Positions 25,953-35,904 of a stretch of 64,000 nt of DNA are shown piece by piece. Both the position numbers and the translations under genes were made by a program. The notes beneath the pieces were generated by a model that was not told where the DNA came from, searched no databases, and worked only from the letters and a program-made list of their open reading frames with translations. Position 1 is the stretch's first letter. Each line of letters begins with the position of its first letter. The DNA lies in assembly GCA_934476075.1 (NCBI GenBank), contig CAKSNH010000008.1:41758-105757 (forward strand), read 5' to 3'. Source of the DNA: an uncultured Clostridia bacterium (GTDB lineage: Bacteria > Bacillota > Clostridia > UBA1381).

Positions 25953-27971
25953 TTATCTTATATAAACTCTGATATGATTTTCATTAACTCGCTCCATTAC
26001 ATAAAACCCTGTGTCACTCGCCGTTGCAATACCGCCGTTTGCAGGCTTGCAAAATCCATCGACTTGACAAGTGCCGTCATCATGTACAACCAATTTGCCA
26101 TGCGTACCGACAGCGTCCCATTCCTTACGCTGTCTGCGTGGTACATATTCCTCGTTTGAATTATAATCGGGATTTAATACATACTCGTCAGCTTCGTAAG
26201 CCTCATGTATCAAATTGCCGTTCTCGTCATATTCTGCGTCATAGCTTTTATGTTCTGTGATATTTCGCCCGTATATATCTTGCAGATACATACCCTGCCA
26301 ATCATCTGCAAAATTATCACCAACAACGGCGGGATTTCCCGATATAATACCGACCTTTCGCAAATCGTCATTTTCATTTGCAATTCTTATTTTGTCACCA
26401 ATAAAAGATACAAAATAACCCACTCTGTCCTCGCTGTTCGGGTTGCCGTCCTGCCACTCCCACATTTCCGCATAGTCCGCACCTGTTCCCGATACAGATT
26501 TAGCAAAATATCCGTTACCCGAATAATCAAGCCTAAATCCATTTTTCTTGGCTGAACTTGTCCCAATACCAATGGTAAATACATCACCCGTTGTACTGCT
26601 TGCCGTTCCTTCTGTCCCATCCTTTGCATATCGTCCAAATTTCGTTTGATACCCCAACGCTGTATTATGGTTACCGCTTGCAAATGAAGTATATCCACTT
26701 GCTGTGTTCATTTCTCCTGTTACAAATGAACGGTTTCCGCTTACTGTATTTTGATAACCACTTGCAAGTGATATAAATCCGCTTGCTGTATTTCGATAAC
26801 CACTTGCAAATGAATAGTTTCCGCTTGCTGTATTTTGATAACCACTTGCAAATGAATTAATTCCATACTCTGAACCGTTTGCTCTTGTACCAACTGTCAA
26901 GTGAGTATCAATAATATCGCCTGTTGTGCTTGCGGTATTTTTTTTGATATTTGCTTTATTGTTTACATCATCAACTGTTGCAACATCAACACCGTTGACC
27001 TGCGGTGCATAATTCGTAAAATTAAGTTCTTCGCCAAATTCAAATTCAACCGGTTTGGGTTCTGTAACACACGCAAGAAAATCAAATCCGGCTACATATT
27101 CATCTGAACCGATTTTTCCGTCAAGCTGTGTCTGCACATTGCCTGTCACTCCGTCCAGATACCCCAATTCGGTACTCGTCACCGCCGACACCGCCACTTT
27201 TCCACTTGCGTCCGACACTAATGCCCTGTTTGCGGTCAAATTGCTTGACGTTATCGTTTCCGCTCCGCCCGTCACCTTAGCTTGCTTACCGCTTAACGCC
27301 CCATACACACCTCCGCTTGTCACAAGTTTGTCACTTCCGCTTGTCGGTGCAGTGTCCACATCAACAATATCAGCCGATACATGACTGTGTCCCACATCTG
27401 CTTTTTTCCTCTCCAACTCCAAATCCGCAGTTTTTCTTTCCGCAATCTCCGCATCAAGTTCTTCTTTTGTCAACTCTGACGGAAGCGTGATATTAACATT
27501 AACATCGCTCGCATTGCCAATCTCCGTTACCGCATTAAAATAATATTCAACACGGTTTTTGCCGTCATATTTCAGTACGCCGTTCACATCGCCCCCACAG
27601 CTTGTATACGCATAAAGTATTTCGCCAATGTCAGGGTCTTGTGCCATGATACCTATTTCCCGTATATAAAAATCCGTATCACCGTTTTGCACCTTTATTT
27701 GCATTGCAGCTTTCCCGTTCCCCATTGCCTTGTTATAGACTATATCCACAATCGTGCTTGTTCCACCCTCCGCCGATGTGCGTGACGGCATCTGATTTAT
27801 AAGGCTTGTCAATTCCTGTGCCGATTGACCGCTTTGTAAATATCCGCTGCCAATAGCCGCCCTTGTTATTCTAAGACTGACCGCTCCCGCCTGTATCTTT
27901 GCAAGCAGATTTAACCCCTGTTTCGTCAATTCCATATTGCTAAAATTCTTTATTCCCAAATTTTCAGCCAT
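25953..27971 (-). CDS. Tail fibre with YadA-type head repeats and Peptidase_G2 autocleavage domain
   Basis: The N-terminal ~165 residues form the phage tail-collar fibre domain that binds the baseplate (LTKQGLNLLAKIQAGAVSL, then DFYIREIGIMAQDP). Residues about 373-441 hold five 14-residue repeats of type SFASGYxNTASGN, as in trimeric YadA-like head repeats. The C-terminal ~180 residues match the Peptidase_G2 autoproteolytic domain (SVSGTGADYAEMWEW), which cleaves itself after the fibre trimer has folded. The fibre should recognise the host surface. ATG 27971 is preferred (AGGAG 8 bp upstream) to the in-frame GTG at 27977. Confidence 0.88.
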   Translation of the reverse strand: MAENLGIKNFSNMELTKQGLNLLAKIQAGAVSLRITRAAIGSGYLQSGQSAQELTSLINQMPSRTSAEGGTSTIVDIVYNKAMGNGKAAMQIKVQNGDTDFYIREIGIMAQDPDIGEILYAYTSCGGDVNGVLKYDGKNRVEYYFNAVTEIGNASDVNVNITLPSELTKEELDAEIAERKTADLELERKKADVGHSHVSADIVDVDTAPTSGSDKLVTSGGVYGALSGKQAKVTGGAETITSSNLTANRALVSDASGKVAVSAVTSTELGYLDGVTGNVQTQLDGKIGSDEYVAGFDFLACVTEPKPVEFEFGEELNFTNYAPQVNGVDVATVDDVNNKANIKKNTASTTGDIIDTHLTVGTRANGSEYGINSFASGYQNTASGNYSFASGYRNTASGFISLASGYQNTVSGNRSFVTGEMNTASGYTSFASGNHNTALGYQTKFGRYAKDGTEGTASSTTGDVFTIGIGTSSAKKNGFRLDYSGNGYFAKSVSGTGADYAEMWEWQDGNPNSEDRVGYFVSFIGDKIRIANENDDLRKVGIISGNPAVVGDNFADDWQGMYLQDIYGRNITEHKSYDAEYDENGNLIHEAYEADEYVLNPDYNSNEEYVPRRQRKEWDAVGTHGKLVVHDDGTCQVDGFCKPANGGIATASDTGFYVMERVNENHIRVYIR

Positions 27972-27982
27972 TGTCACCGCTC

Positions 27983-28552
27983 CTATTCTGATTGTATTGT
28001 TACATATTTCTTTGTACGCACGACCGCACCGCCGAAATACATATCATTTTTCAAATTATCATTAATTGATATATCTTCAAGCTTTGCACGCTTGTTTTTT
28101 ATCTTCTCCAACATTTTCAAAAAGTAACTGTAATTGTTGTAGTTGATAGATGTGTCGTCCGTTCTTGATATATTTGCTTTAAAATAGTATGGCTGTCCGC
28201 CGTATTCGTACCATTCCGATATACTTCCGCCGCCGAACGCAGCCGTTAAAAGTTCATTTATGCTCGATACCGTGCCAATCCTCGAATTATACTCAAACGC
28301 CGCCGCAATTATTGCCCGTTTTCTCTCATTGTCCATATCTCCGGAATAAAACGGTGCGTCCAATTCTGCCGCCATTGCGTCAAAAACAACAGGTGACGCA
28401 TTTTCTATATCGCCCCAAAACAATACCGCTGACATTGTATCAAAACATTTTGCCCTGACTTTCATAAGTGCCTTGGACAACGCCTGTCGGCGTGGTGTTT
28501 TAAACGTATACGGCAGCAAATCTAATATTTCACAGTTTCGTATGCTTATCAT
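27983..28552 (-). CDS. Baseplate protein gpI (P2 tail protein I)
   Basis: The 189-residue protein fits P2 gpI: LLPYTFKTPRRQALSKAL at the N-terminus, AAELDAPFYSGDMDNERKRAII, then GTVSSINELLTAAFGGG. gpI joins gpJ at the baseplate rim and holds the fibre. The gene lies between the V gene and the fibre gene, as in P2. Confidence 0.85.
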   Translation of the reverse strand: MISIRNCEILDLLPYTFKTPRRQALSKALMKVRAKCFDTMSAVLFWGDIENASPVVFDAMAAELDAPFYSGDMDNERKRAIIAAAFEYNSRIGTVSSINELLTAAFGGGSISEWYEYGGQPYYFKANISRTDDTSINYNNYSYFLKMLEKIKNKRAKLEDISINDNLKNDMYFGGAVVRTKKYVTIQSE

Positions 28553-28554
28553 CT

Positions 28555-28932
28555 TTAACCCTCCGTAATGTTTACTTTTTCGGCTTTTATAGTCATTACC
28601 CCGTCTTTAAACCGAATATAGCTGTTACCGTCAAATTTTATATCAAACGTTCCGTCTTGATTTGTAATTTGCACACCGTCAATAACCTTTCCATATCCGC
28701 TTTGTACTGCCGGCTTTTGTTCGTTTGAAAAAATCTTTCCCAAACATACGCCGTTATCATGTTCATCATCAAGCAATGTTGCAACAAGCGACCCCACCTC
28801 CGGCATCTGATATTCAAATGCAAGAAGCGGAATCCATGAGGAAACCGTATTGTCATATTCGGGATATGTTACTCTCACATACCCGTTTTCGCAATCCACG
28901 CTTGATACTCTGCCTATATAATATCCTTTCAT
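28555..28932 (-). CDS. Baseplate spike protein gpV-like
   Basis: The 125-residue protein starts with an OB-fold segment (YYIGRVSSVDCENGYVRVTYPEYDN, then MPEVGSLVATLLDD) and ends in a short beta-helix-like part (GNSYIRFKDGVMTIKAEKVNI). This is the arrangement of gpV/gp45 spikes that puncture the cell envelope. It is much shorter than P2 gpV (211 residues), as in many Gram-positive myoviruses. The gene ends 2 bp before gene I. Confidence 0.8.
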   Translation of the reverse strand: MKGYYIGRVSSVDCENGYVRVTYPEYDNTVSSWIPLLAFEYQMPEVGSLVATLLDDEHDNGVCLGKIFSNEQKPAVQSGYGKVIDGVQITNQDGTFDIKFDGNSYIRFKDGVMTIKAEKVNITEG

Positions 28933-28962
28933 GTTTTACCGCTCCCCGATTAAAATTATTTT

Positions 28963-31900
28963 TTAAAAAGCCTTTCGGCGTTCGTCACGTTTCATTCTTT
29001 CATAGAATTCCTTAAAATCTTTATATGACAATCTGCCGCCCTCTCTTATTTCCTCTCTATCAGCACTGCCGTATATCTGATATGTAGGCGAAAAAACGAT
29101 TTGACTTTCGTCACTGCCCGAATTACCCTTTTCGGAACTTTGAGAACTTCTGTTAAAAATCTCTTTTAACTTATCAATAGCCTGTGCAAATAACCCCTTT
29201 TCGCTGTAATCTGCCGCTTCTTCCGCCGTCAAAACCTGTTCGCCTGCGTGCAGTTCTGCGATATAGCCGTCAAACGGTACACGCTCCAAGCCGGTGCGGT
29301 GCGAACCGTTTATAAATTTTCGGCTTTCTGCCGCATTGTAAATCTTTGCACCCTGCGGAACATTCGCAAGAACATTTTTCCCCTCATACCAATATCGCAT
29401 ACCGTTATGCTCGATAATCTCCTGTGGATTGCTTATTTTTTGGTCATTCACATAGGTTAGTCCGCCACGCCAATTTTCAGTACCGCTCGCATTGTGTGCC
29501 GGCATATTGCCGTTCTGTTTGTATGTCACGGTGTATGTGACATCTTTGTCATGCAGTTGGCTTTGATATGATATAGCCGTTGCAATATCACTCTTGCCGG
29601 GGAATTTCCCCGTTACTGTCTGTGATTTATTCACATCTTGCAATTTTGACTGATACTCAACCGCCGTTGCAATAAACGGCTGACCGTTGAATACACCTGT
29701 TACGGTTTCATTCACATTTTTGTTTTCCAATCCTGCCGCAGCTTTTTTTGCATCTTCAATCTGGTCAAGTCCGTATGCCTGCCCGTCAATATTAATTTGT
29801 GCACTTTTGCTGTCGATAGTCGCTATAACGTCCTTTGCTTGATTTAACACATCAATGTTGCCGTTTGCATTAACCTGCAAATTTGTTGCTCCAATCCCTT
29901 GAAGTGTCTGAATTTCGCCCGTTATGGTGTTTAATACAGAAAATGCACCATCAGCATTAACAGAAACATTTACATTGCCGATAGAATTTAGGTCTGTTAT
30001 CCATTTCCCCTCCAATTCTATAATTAAATGCTGCTGTTCAATATCCGATAACTGCTTATTCACAATTTCAATACTTCCGTCATCGGCTATATGTATTTCT
30101 TTGTTTGTCGGTATCAAACTCATTGTCTGCATGATATTTGTCAGTTGTTTTTCCATAGCCGGCAGTTTATCCGACCCCTGTGCCGCCGCTTCCGCAAAAG
30201 ACATACCAAAGTCCATTTCAACCATTGCTTTTGCCGCATCGGTGTATTTTGATAATGCTTGCTGATACGCATCAAGCTGTGTCGAATTTGTGCTTATAAG
30301 TTCGTTCAACTCGCTGTTCTTATTTTTTAAATTATCTATCGCACCGCCTATATCACCCATATTTAAAGGTGCACCGACTAATTTTTCATAAGACGTCAGC
30401 AATTCTTGATTTTGACTTATCAATCCCTGTCTTTGCTGTCTGTATTGTTCCGAACTCAATCCGCCCTGCTTATATGCTTGATTTAGTCCGGCCATTTTAT
30501 TTTGGAATGTCTGCAAATCTCCCTGCATTTGAACCGTCTGCAAAGCCTCCGCTTTTTGCTTTTCAATTAATGCTTCGGTATTTGTAATTTCCTTTTGAAT
30601 TTCAGGCACTTTGGATTGTGCCTCCGTCACACTGCTTTCCAACTCCGCATATTTTGCCGCATTAAGTGCGTCCTGATATTCTTTTACATACTCAACCGTA
30701 GTTGACAAAACACCGTTTTTCTTCTCCCATGCCGATACAAACTCCCCGTAATTGTCTACAAACCATTGTTCAACATCTCGAAGTTCCGCTTCATCTTCTG
30801 CTAATGCTTGTCCGTTGCTTCTAAGGTTATTTAGTTCCTGCCATTTGTTATAGTAATCGGATAATGTCTGTGTCTGTTTTGACATATCCAATGCACCGTT
30901 TGCAGCGTCAGATGCTTTCTGTGCACAATTCAACAAACCTTGCTTATAGTCCTGAACGGCTTTCGATGCCAATGCCGCCGCTCCGACCGTTGCTATAAAC
31001 GGTGCAGTCACCGCCGCTGTCACTCCCACCATCGGAGCCGCAATAGCAAGAAGTGTTGACATACTTCCCGTCACAGCACCGCTAAATGTTCCTGCTGTTG
31101 TGCCCAATCCGGTAAATGTACCTATTACACCCTTTAACACTTTTACTCCGCCAACTGTATTTTTTAACATTGAGATATTTTTTATAAGTTCAATAACACT
31201 GTTTATACCTTTTACCGCCCCCGTACCAATCTTAAACAAAGCAAATACTTTTGCTATTTCGATTGCACCCGATATTACCTTATCACTGTTATCCACAAAA
31301 TAATCAATACCCTTTGACACAAGCGGTATAATTTTCTCCAATGACTGTGTAATAATCTTTTCAATCTGCGGTATTTTGTTAGTTAAATCCTTAACCGCCG
31401 TATTCAGCGTGGGGGCTATCTGTTCTCCGATTGAAATTTTCATATCGTCAAACGCACTGTTAAGCGTTGCCATAGAACCCTCTAATGTGTCCGTTTTTAT
31501 TCCATATAGCTTATCAAGTGCACCATCGCAATTATTAAACGCATTTATAAGCGAATATACTTCTTTCGTACCGTCCGCCGTTTCGGTTGTAAAACCCTGC
31601 ATTATCTTTGCGAAACTGTCAAGGTGCGATTTTCCGCCTATCATCTGATACATCAAATTGCGGTTTTCCTCCGTCATTGCCGATGTTTTATTTGATATTT
31701 CTTGAAAAACATCTATAATGGACCTTGCTTTTCCTCCGCTGTCATACATCGATACGCCGAGTTTTTGCATCGCTTTATAGCTGTCACCGCTCCGCTTTTG
31801 CATATTTACCAAAATAGCCGACAATGCTGTACCCGCTTCACTGCCCTTTGTACCTCTGTTTGCCAGAACTCCCAAAACTGCGGCACTTTCTTCAATCGGT

Positions 31901-32499
31901 GAGTTAAGATTTTTCAAAACACCGCCGACACCCAAATAAGCCTCCTGCAACTGCATAGCCGTCTGATTTGATTTGTTGTTTGCTGTTGCCGATACGTCCA
32001 AATAGTGCTTTAAGTCATCTATCCCCAACCCCAAGTTTGCCATACTGTCTGTAACCAAATCAGATGTGGTTGCAAGGTCTGCACCTGTTGACGCCGATAA
32101 TTTCAAAACCGGCATCAATGCTTTTGTGCTGTCCTCAACACTCCAACCGGCAAGTGCCATATATTCAAGTGCATTTGCACTTTCTTCCGCCGTTTTAATG
32201 GTTGTTCTTCCTGCTTCCCTTGCCGCCGCATTCATAGCCTCATATTCTGCCGTGCCTCGTTCAACGCCTGCCGTTGCCGCCGCACTGTTTAATGCAGACT
32301 GATAATCTTTATATGTATTCACACTGTCAATAACTAATTTTGTTCCGGCAGCAGCTACACCCGTTGTTATTGCCATTCCAACCCTGTTTGTAACCTTGCT
32401 CATCGCATTTAACTGTTTCTGTGCATTATTGATTGCAGAGCCTAACGTTTTATCAATTTTACCGCCTATTTTTATGGCAAGTTCAAGTTCTTTTCCCAT
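28963..32499 (-). CDS. Tail tape measure protein (TP901 type)
   Basis: The 1178-residue protein sets tail length and is ejected with the DNA. The N-terminal half has the TP901 core (YQSALNSAAATAGVERGT, EYMALAGWSVEDS, VLANRGTKGSEAGTAL). A hydrophobic region lies at about 420-520, long coiled-coil segments follow (about 620-780), and the C-terminus contains the segment LHAGEQVLTAEEAADY. The ribosome site is GGAGGAGG. The usual chaperone gene is absent directly upstream; see 45673-46280. Confidence 0.92.
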   Translation of the reverse strand: MGKELELAIKIGGKIDKTLGSAINNAQKQLNAMSKVTNRVGMAITTGVAAAGTKLVIDSVNTYKDYQSALNSAAATAGVERGTAEYEAMNAAAREAGRTTIKTAEESANALEYMALAGWSVEDSTKALMPVLKLSASTGADLATTSDLVTDSMANLGLGIDDLKHYLDVSATANNKSNQTAMQLQEAYLGVGGVLKNLNSPIEESAAVLGVLANRGTKGSEAGTALSAILVNMQKRSGDSYKAMQKLGVSMYDSGGKARSIIDVFQEISNKTSAMTEENRNLMYQMIGGKSHLDSFAKIMQGFTTETADGTKEVYSLINAFNNCDGALDKLYGIKTDTLEGSMATLNSAFDDMKISIGEQIAPTLNTAVKDLTNKIPQIEKIITQSLEKIIPLVSKGIDYFVDNSDKVISGAIEIAKVFALFKIGTGAVKGINSVIELIKNISMLKNTVGGVKVLKGVIGTFTGLGTTAGTFSGAVTGSMSTLLAIAAPMVGVTAAVTAPFIATVGAAALASKAVQDYKQGLLNCAQKASDAANGALDMSKQTQTLSDYYNKWQELNNLRSNGQALAEDEAELRDVEQWFVDNYGEFVSAWEKKNGVLSTTVEYVKEYQDALNAAKYAELESSVTEAQSKVPEIQKEITNTEALIEKQKAEALQTVQMQGDLQTFQNKMAGLNQAYKQGGLSSEQYRQQRQGLISQNQELLTSYEKLVGAPLNMGDIGGAIDNLKNKNSELNELISTNSTQLDAYQQALSKYTDAAKAMVEMDFGMSFAEAAAQGSDKLPAMEKQLTNIMQTMSLIPTNKEIHIADDGSIEIVNKQLSDIEQQHLIIELEGKWITDLNSIGNVNVSVNADGAFSVLNTITGEIQTLQGIGATNLQVNANGNIDVLNQAKDVIATIDSKSAQINIDGQAYGLDQIEDAKKAAAGLENKNVNETVTGVFNGQPFIATAVEYQSKLQDVNKSQTVTGKFPGKSDIATAISYQSQLHDKDVTYTVTYKQNGNMPAHNASGTENWRGGLTYVNDQKISNPQEIIEHNGMRYWYEGKNVLANVPQGAKIYNAAESRKFINGSHRTGLERVPFDGYIAELHAGEQVLTAEEAADYSEKGLFAQAIDKLKEIFNRSSQSSEKGNSGSDESQIVFSPTYQIYGSADREEIREGGRLSYKDFKEFYERMKRDERRKAF

Positions 32500-32538
32500 G
32501 CGTTAAAACCTCCTCCCCTTTTTTTGTTTAATTATAAA

Positions 32539-32566
32539 CGAAACACACCCTTTCGGGTATGTTTCG
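32539..32566 (-). terminator. Hairpin between tail tube and tape measure genes
   Basis: CGAAACA-ACCC / GGGT-TGTTTCG (one mismatch) with a 4-nt loop lies 10 bp after the tube gene, followed on the minus strand by TTTATAATT. It probably lowers read-through from the abundant tube message into the tape measure gene. Confidence 0.6.
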
Positions 32567-32575
32567 CCCATTATC

Positions 32576-33088
32576 TTATAAATACTTGTCTATTCCGGCT
32601 CTTACGTCCTCGCCGTTGATTATGTATGTGCCGTTCAGCTTGTCAATCTCCATAAAGATACTTCCGCTGCCGTCCTCAACCTTGATATATGTAAGGGTCA
32701 TTGTGATTTTGCTGTCCATTTTGTCACTGCGTTTTAACGTTCCGAGTTCAACCTCTTTCGCAAACCCTTTTGCTGTCACCTTAACCCCCGAATAATCAAA
32801 ATCGTGCGTATCGCTATTCGATGCCTGTAAGCAACCTCTTAAAATTACGGTCGTAACCTTTGTCATTGAAATCATGTTCCCCGCCTCTTTGTCGAACACA
32901 TTAAACGGAATTTCAAGTTCAAGGTTCTCCGTTCTCATTGACGGCAAATCAATTTCACCTGCCGGCAAATCTGCGGTATATGTTTTTGATGTGATTTTAG
33001 GCAATGTAATTTCCGTTCCGGCTCCGACAACCCTGTCATTGCCGTTGTATACAGAAAAGTCCATTACTTGTGACGGTATTTTTGACAT
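32576..33088 (-). CDS. Tail tube protein (P2 FII type)
   Basis: The 170-residue protein matches FII major tail tube proteins: an N-terminal VMDFSVYNGNDRVVGAGTEITLP and a middle with GCLQASNSDTHDFDYSGVKVTAKG. It forms the inner tube driven through the envelope when the sheath contracts. Its ATG overlaps the sheath stop by one base and has a strong AGGAGGTG site. Confidence 0.9.
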   Translation of the reverse strand: MSKIPSQVMDFSVYNGNDRVVGAGTEITLPKITSKTYTADLPAGEIDLPSMRTENLELEIPFNVFDKEAGNMISMTKVTTVILRGCLQASNSDTHDFDYSGVKVTAKGFAKEVELGTLKRSDKMDSKITMTLTYIKVEDGSGSIFMEIDKLNGTYIINGEDVRAGIDKYL

Positions 33089-34521
33089 TATTCTGCACCT
33101 CCTGTTACCGCTTCTGTCAAAGCGTCCATATCAAATATAAATTCATTCTCAATCACTTCTCCCGGCACATTCGCCGCAAGATAAGTACGCACTTTAAATC
33201 TGCCGTTTGCAACCGAATTTGCGTTATTGTCTGCGGCAGTGTATGTAATTGTGCCTTTGATTATTCTGCCTGCCGCCGCAAAAGCCGCAAGCTTGATATT
33301 GTATGCTGTTGTGGCATTGTCAATAATCTTGTCCTTGTTCAAATCCTCGTCAATCTGCGGTGCTACCGTATTTATGTAATCGTTTTCAATCCACATAAAC
33401 GCAAGCCTTGTCATTATCCAACGTTTCACCGGGTCTGTTGATGACGGATACACCGCCGTATTATTTCCCCATGTGTACCAGCCGTTACGGGCGATAATCG
33501 TTACAATCCCCGCCGCATTAAGTTCGTTGCCGTCCTCTTGGTCATAAAATACGCTTGTCCCGTCCGCAAGCACACAATCGTCAATCTTCATTGACTTGTT
33601 TGACGGTGATTTACAGGTAATTCCGCCCGTTGCCGCCGCCTGTTCCATTATCTGTGCCGCAAGATATGCCGAATAGCTGATGATATAATTGTTTTTCTTA
33701 ATCATCGGGAACAATGCAATACAATTTTCGTTCATTGTCCGTGTTTCCTTTTCCTTTATTGCGTCGGCTCTTGTCTTTGCCTTTTCTGTGTCAATATCAA
33801 GCAATGTCATTGCCTGATAACAGCCGTTTATTTCGGCTGTCTTTCCCATAAGAATTGCACCTACTTCATCATCTGTTGTCCACCCCGGTGCAAGTATGAG
33901 AAACGGAACAACTCCGCATTTCGGGAATACGTCCTTTATAAGCTCCGCTCCCTTTCTTACTCCCGTTTCGGTATTGTATGCACCGATAATATCGCTCTTT
34001 GTCACGGCTGTCGGGTCAACAACATCATACCCGATTGTCACTTTGCCCGTCTGCTCCTCCGTAAAATTAATAACAAGTTTGCCGTCAATCCATTCCGTAA
34101 CATATTTTTCCCTGCTTATTGTTTCCTCGCTTTTTTTGATAACAAGTGACGATACAATAACATCGTCCTCAATCGTAACAGCATTGTCCTTTACCGCATA
34201 GCTTTTTTCGCTGACTGACTTTTTATGTTTTGCAGGGTCAAGCACATTTATAAATACGATAGGTGCAACCTTTGAAATAATACAGCTTGCAAATATCGCC
34301 TGACAAACGGTATACTTTTTAAAATCCGCCGCATACCCCACCTTATTTTTGCAGTCCGCCAAACTCTCGCACAAAATCGGCACATTTACCGTACTTTCGG
34401 GATTGTCCAATAAATGAACGGGTGCAGTCCCTATCACCACCTGTGCAAAAGCGACTGTGCTTTCGTCACTCATTTCGGTGTCCGCCGTATTCGGATAAAC
34501 TCCGTGTAAATACTTAGCCAT
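33088..34521 (-). CDS. Contractile tail sheath protein (P2 FI type)
   Basis: The 477-residue protein has the sheath family layout: an N-terminal HGVYPNTADTEMS, an embellishment region with FVINVLDP-like strands (PIVFINVLDPAKHKK), and a conserved C-terminal domain with RWIMTRLAFMWIENDY and a final LAANVPGEVIENEFIFDMD. It surrounds the tube and contracts. Ribosome site AGGAGGT. It is adjacent to the tube gene as in P2. Confidence 0.93.
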   Translation of the reverse strand: MAKYLHGVYPNTADTEMSDESTVAFAQVVIGTAPVHLLDNPESTVNVPILCESLADCKNKVGYAADFKKYTVCQAIFASCIISKVAPIVFINVLDPAKHKKSVSEKSYAVKDNAVTIEDDVIVSSLVIKKSEETISREKYVTEWIDGKLVINFTEEQTGKVTIGYDVVDPTAVTKSDIIGAYNTETGVRKGAELIKDVFPKCGVVPFLILAPGWTTDDEVGAILMGKTAEINGCYQAMTLLDIDTEKAKTRADAIKEKETRTMNENCIALFPMIKKNNYIISYSAYLAAQIMEQAAATGGITCKSPSNKSMKIDDCVLADGTSVFYDQEDGNELNAAGIVTIIARNGWYTWGNNTAVYPSSTDPVKRWIMTRLAFMWIENDYINTVAPQIDEDLNKDKIIDNATTAYNIKLAAFAAAGRIIKGTITYTAADNNANSVANGRFKVRTYLAANVPGEVIENEFIFDMDALTEAVTGGAE

Positions 34522-34876
34522 TATTTTTACCTCCTATTTCCTTTGCATATTCCGCTGATTTGCGATAACAAAACGCCTCACGGCTGTCCGTAACCGCTTT
34601 CTTTTTGTAAAACTCGCCCGCCTTTTCCACGTCAACGCACAATTCACGCACAAAAGGAACGTCAAGCACTTTCGGGATTTTCTCCCCCTCAAACACCGTG
34701 CTTGTCTTATATCCCGGCAAACTTGCACCAAGATATACTCTCTTTTTCGGCATAGTCTTTACGTCTGTATTTTGTTTTTCCGCCGCCGGAGCAGTGCCGG
34801 CATTGCCGTCCTCCGCTCCGACTGCCACGGCTGTTATGTCTGTTTTGGTTTCTGTTTCTTTCTTTGTCCTTGCCAT
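34514..34876 (-). CDS. Conserved phage protein upstream of sheath, function unknown
   Basis: The 120-residue protein has a charged, Ala-rich N-terminus and a C-terminal half with VYLGASLPGYKTSTVFEG and a helix ending in YAKEIGG. I cannot assign a function; position between tail-completion and sheath genes suggests a small virion or assembly factor. It overlaps the sheath gene by 8 bp. Confidence 0.7.
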   Translation of the reverse strand: MARTKKETETKTDITAVAVGAEDGNAGTAPAAEKQNTDVKTMPKKRVYLGASLPGYKTSTVFEGEKIPKVLDVPFVRELCVDVEKAGEFYKKKAVTDSREAFCYRKSAEYAKEIGGKNNG

Positions 34877-34887
34877 GTTTCTGCCTC

Positions 34888-35358
34888 CTATAAAAATTTT
34901 TCACTATCGTTAAATCTCTGTATTTCCGTCTGCCATACCGTGACTATTCTCCCCACAAAATACGGTATTGTGTTGTCCTCGTTTATACCCCATTTAATCG
35001 GGTATACAAGGCGAAATTTATTTCTGATTCCGCCGTTTGCAAGAAAATAATCGCGTATACGCTGTATCGTAATCAATAAATTTTTGTGTCCCGACATATC
35101 AGCGGCGGCGTCTTTTACAATAACCAATATTTCAATCGTTGTTAATTGCGGACTGCTTGCATTTTTTATGTCCCCGTTTAAAACCCTCACAATACAGCAC
35201 GGAAAAAACGGCTCGTTGTCATCATCGTCAAAATCGCTTGACAGCGGCAAATCATATTCAAAGACTTTCATTTCTTGATTTTCAAAAATCATCATATCTT
35301 TAAATACTTCACCTACAAGCGTTTCCTTTATTGCCTTTTGCAAATCAATCTCTGTCAT
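34888..35358 (-). CDS. Probable tail terminator or tail completion protein
   Basis: The 156-residue protein starts MTEIDLQKAIKETL and contains PCCIVRVLNG, then STPQLTTIEI-like strands (SSPQLTTIEILVIVKD), the pattern of gp37/gpU-type tail terminators in Gram-positive myoviruses. Its place (after the neck protein, before the sheath) supports this. Overlaps the upstream gene by 4 bp (ATGA-type). Confidence 0.6.
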   Translation of the reverse strand: MTEIDLQKAIKETLVGEVFKDMMIFENQEMKVFEYDLPLSSDFDDDDNEPFFPCCIVRVLNGDIKNASSPQLTTIEILVIVKDAAADMSGHKNLLITIQRIRDYFLANGGIRNKFRLVYPIKWGINEDNTIPYFVGRIVTVWQTEIQRFNDSEKFL

Positions 35359-35903
35359 TTGCTTAATATCCTTTCAATTTCCTTATCTAAATACTTATAC
35401 AGTATTTCTTTTGCATTTGGTTCAACCTGTGCCCATATGCTAGGATTTCCGTGTTGAACAGGCGATGAAATTGAACTAAGTTTCTCAATAGGAAATCTGT
35501 TCTTGCTTTTTCGCACAAACGGTCCTATCGTTTTTAGCTTTGGCGATTTTACAGTAAACGCAGGATTTCCGTATTTCCATACATCTTTTTCCGATTTTTT
35601 AACCGCCGCATAAAACAGCCAACCGGGATAATGACTAAAATGCGTTAATGATATATTCCGTCCCTTATCCTTTAATATGGCTTGCAAATTCCCCGTTGTA
35701 GCTTTTTTAAACTGCAAATCATTTATATCGTTCTTGTCGGTATATGTTTTTTTGGTTATCTTCTCATCATGCTTTTTAATTTCTTTTGCAGACTTATTAA
35801 TCGCCGTTCTGACAGCCATATTTGCTTTTTTCTGCAAATCTCCCAAACGATTTCTTGCATAGTCCAAAGCCTCGTCCATGTTGATTAAAACTTCAATATT
35901 CAT
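35355..35903 (-). CDS. Prophage minor tail protein Z-like (neck/tail completion)
   Basis: The 182-residue basic protein has a helical N-terminus (DLQKKANMAVRTAINKSAKEIKKH) and a C-terminal KPNAKEIL-like segment as in GPZ family minor tail proteins. It lies in the usual head-tail connector block. Function by family and position. Confidence 0.7.
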   Translation of the reverse strand: MNIEVLINMDEALDYARNRLGDLQKKANMAVRTAINKSAKEIKKHDEKITKKTYTDKNDINDLQFKKATTGNLQAILKDKGRNISLTHFSHYPGWLFYAAVKKSEKDVWKYGNPAFTVKSPKLKTIGPFVRKSKNRFPIEKLSSISSPVQHGNPSIWAQVEPNAKEILYKYLDKEIERILSK

Positions 35904-35904
35904 T

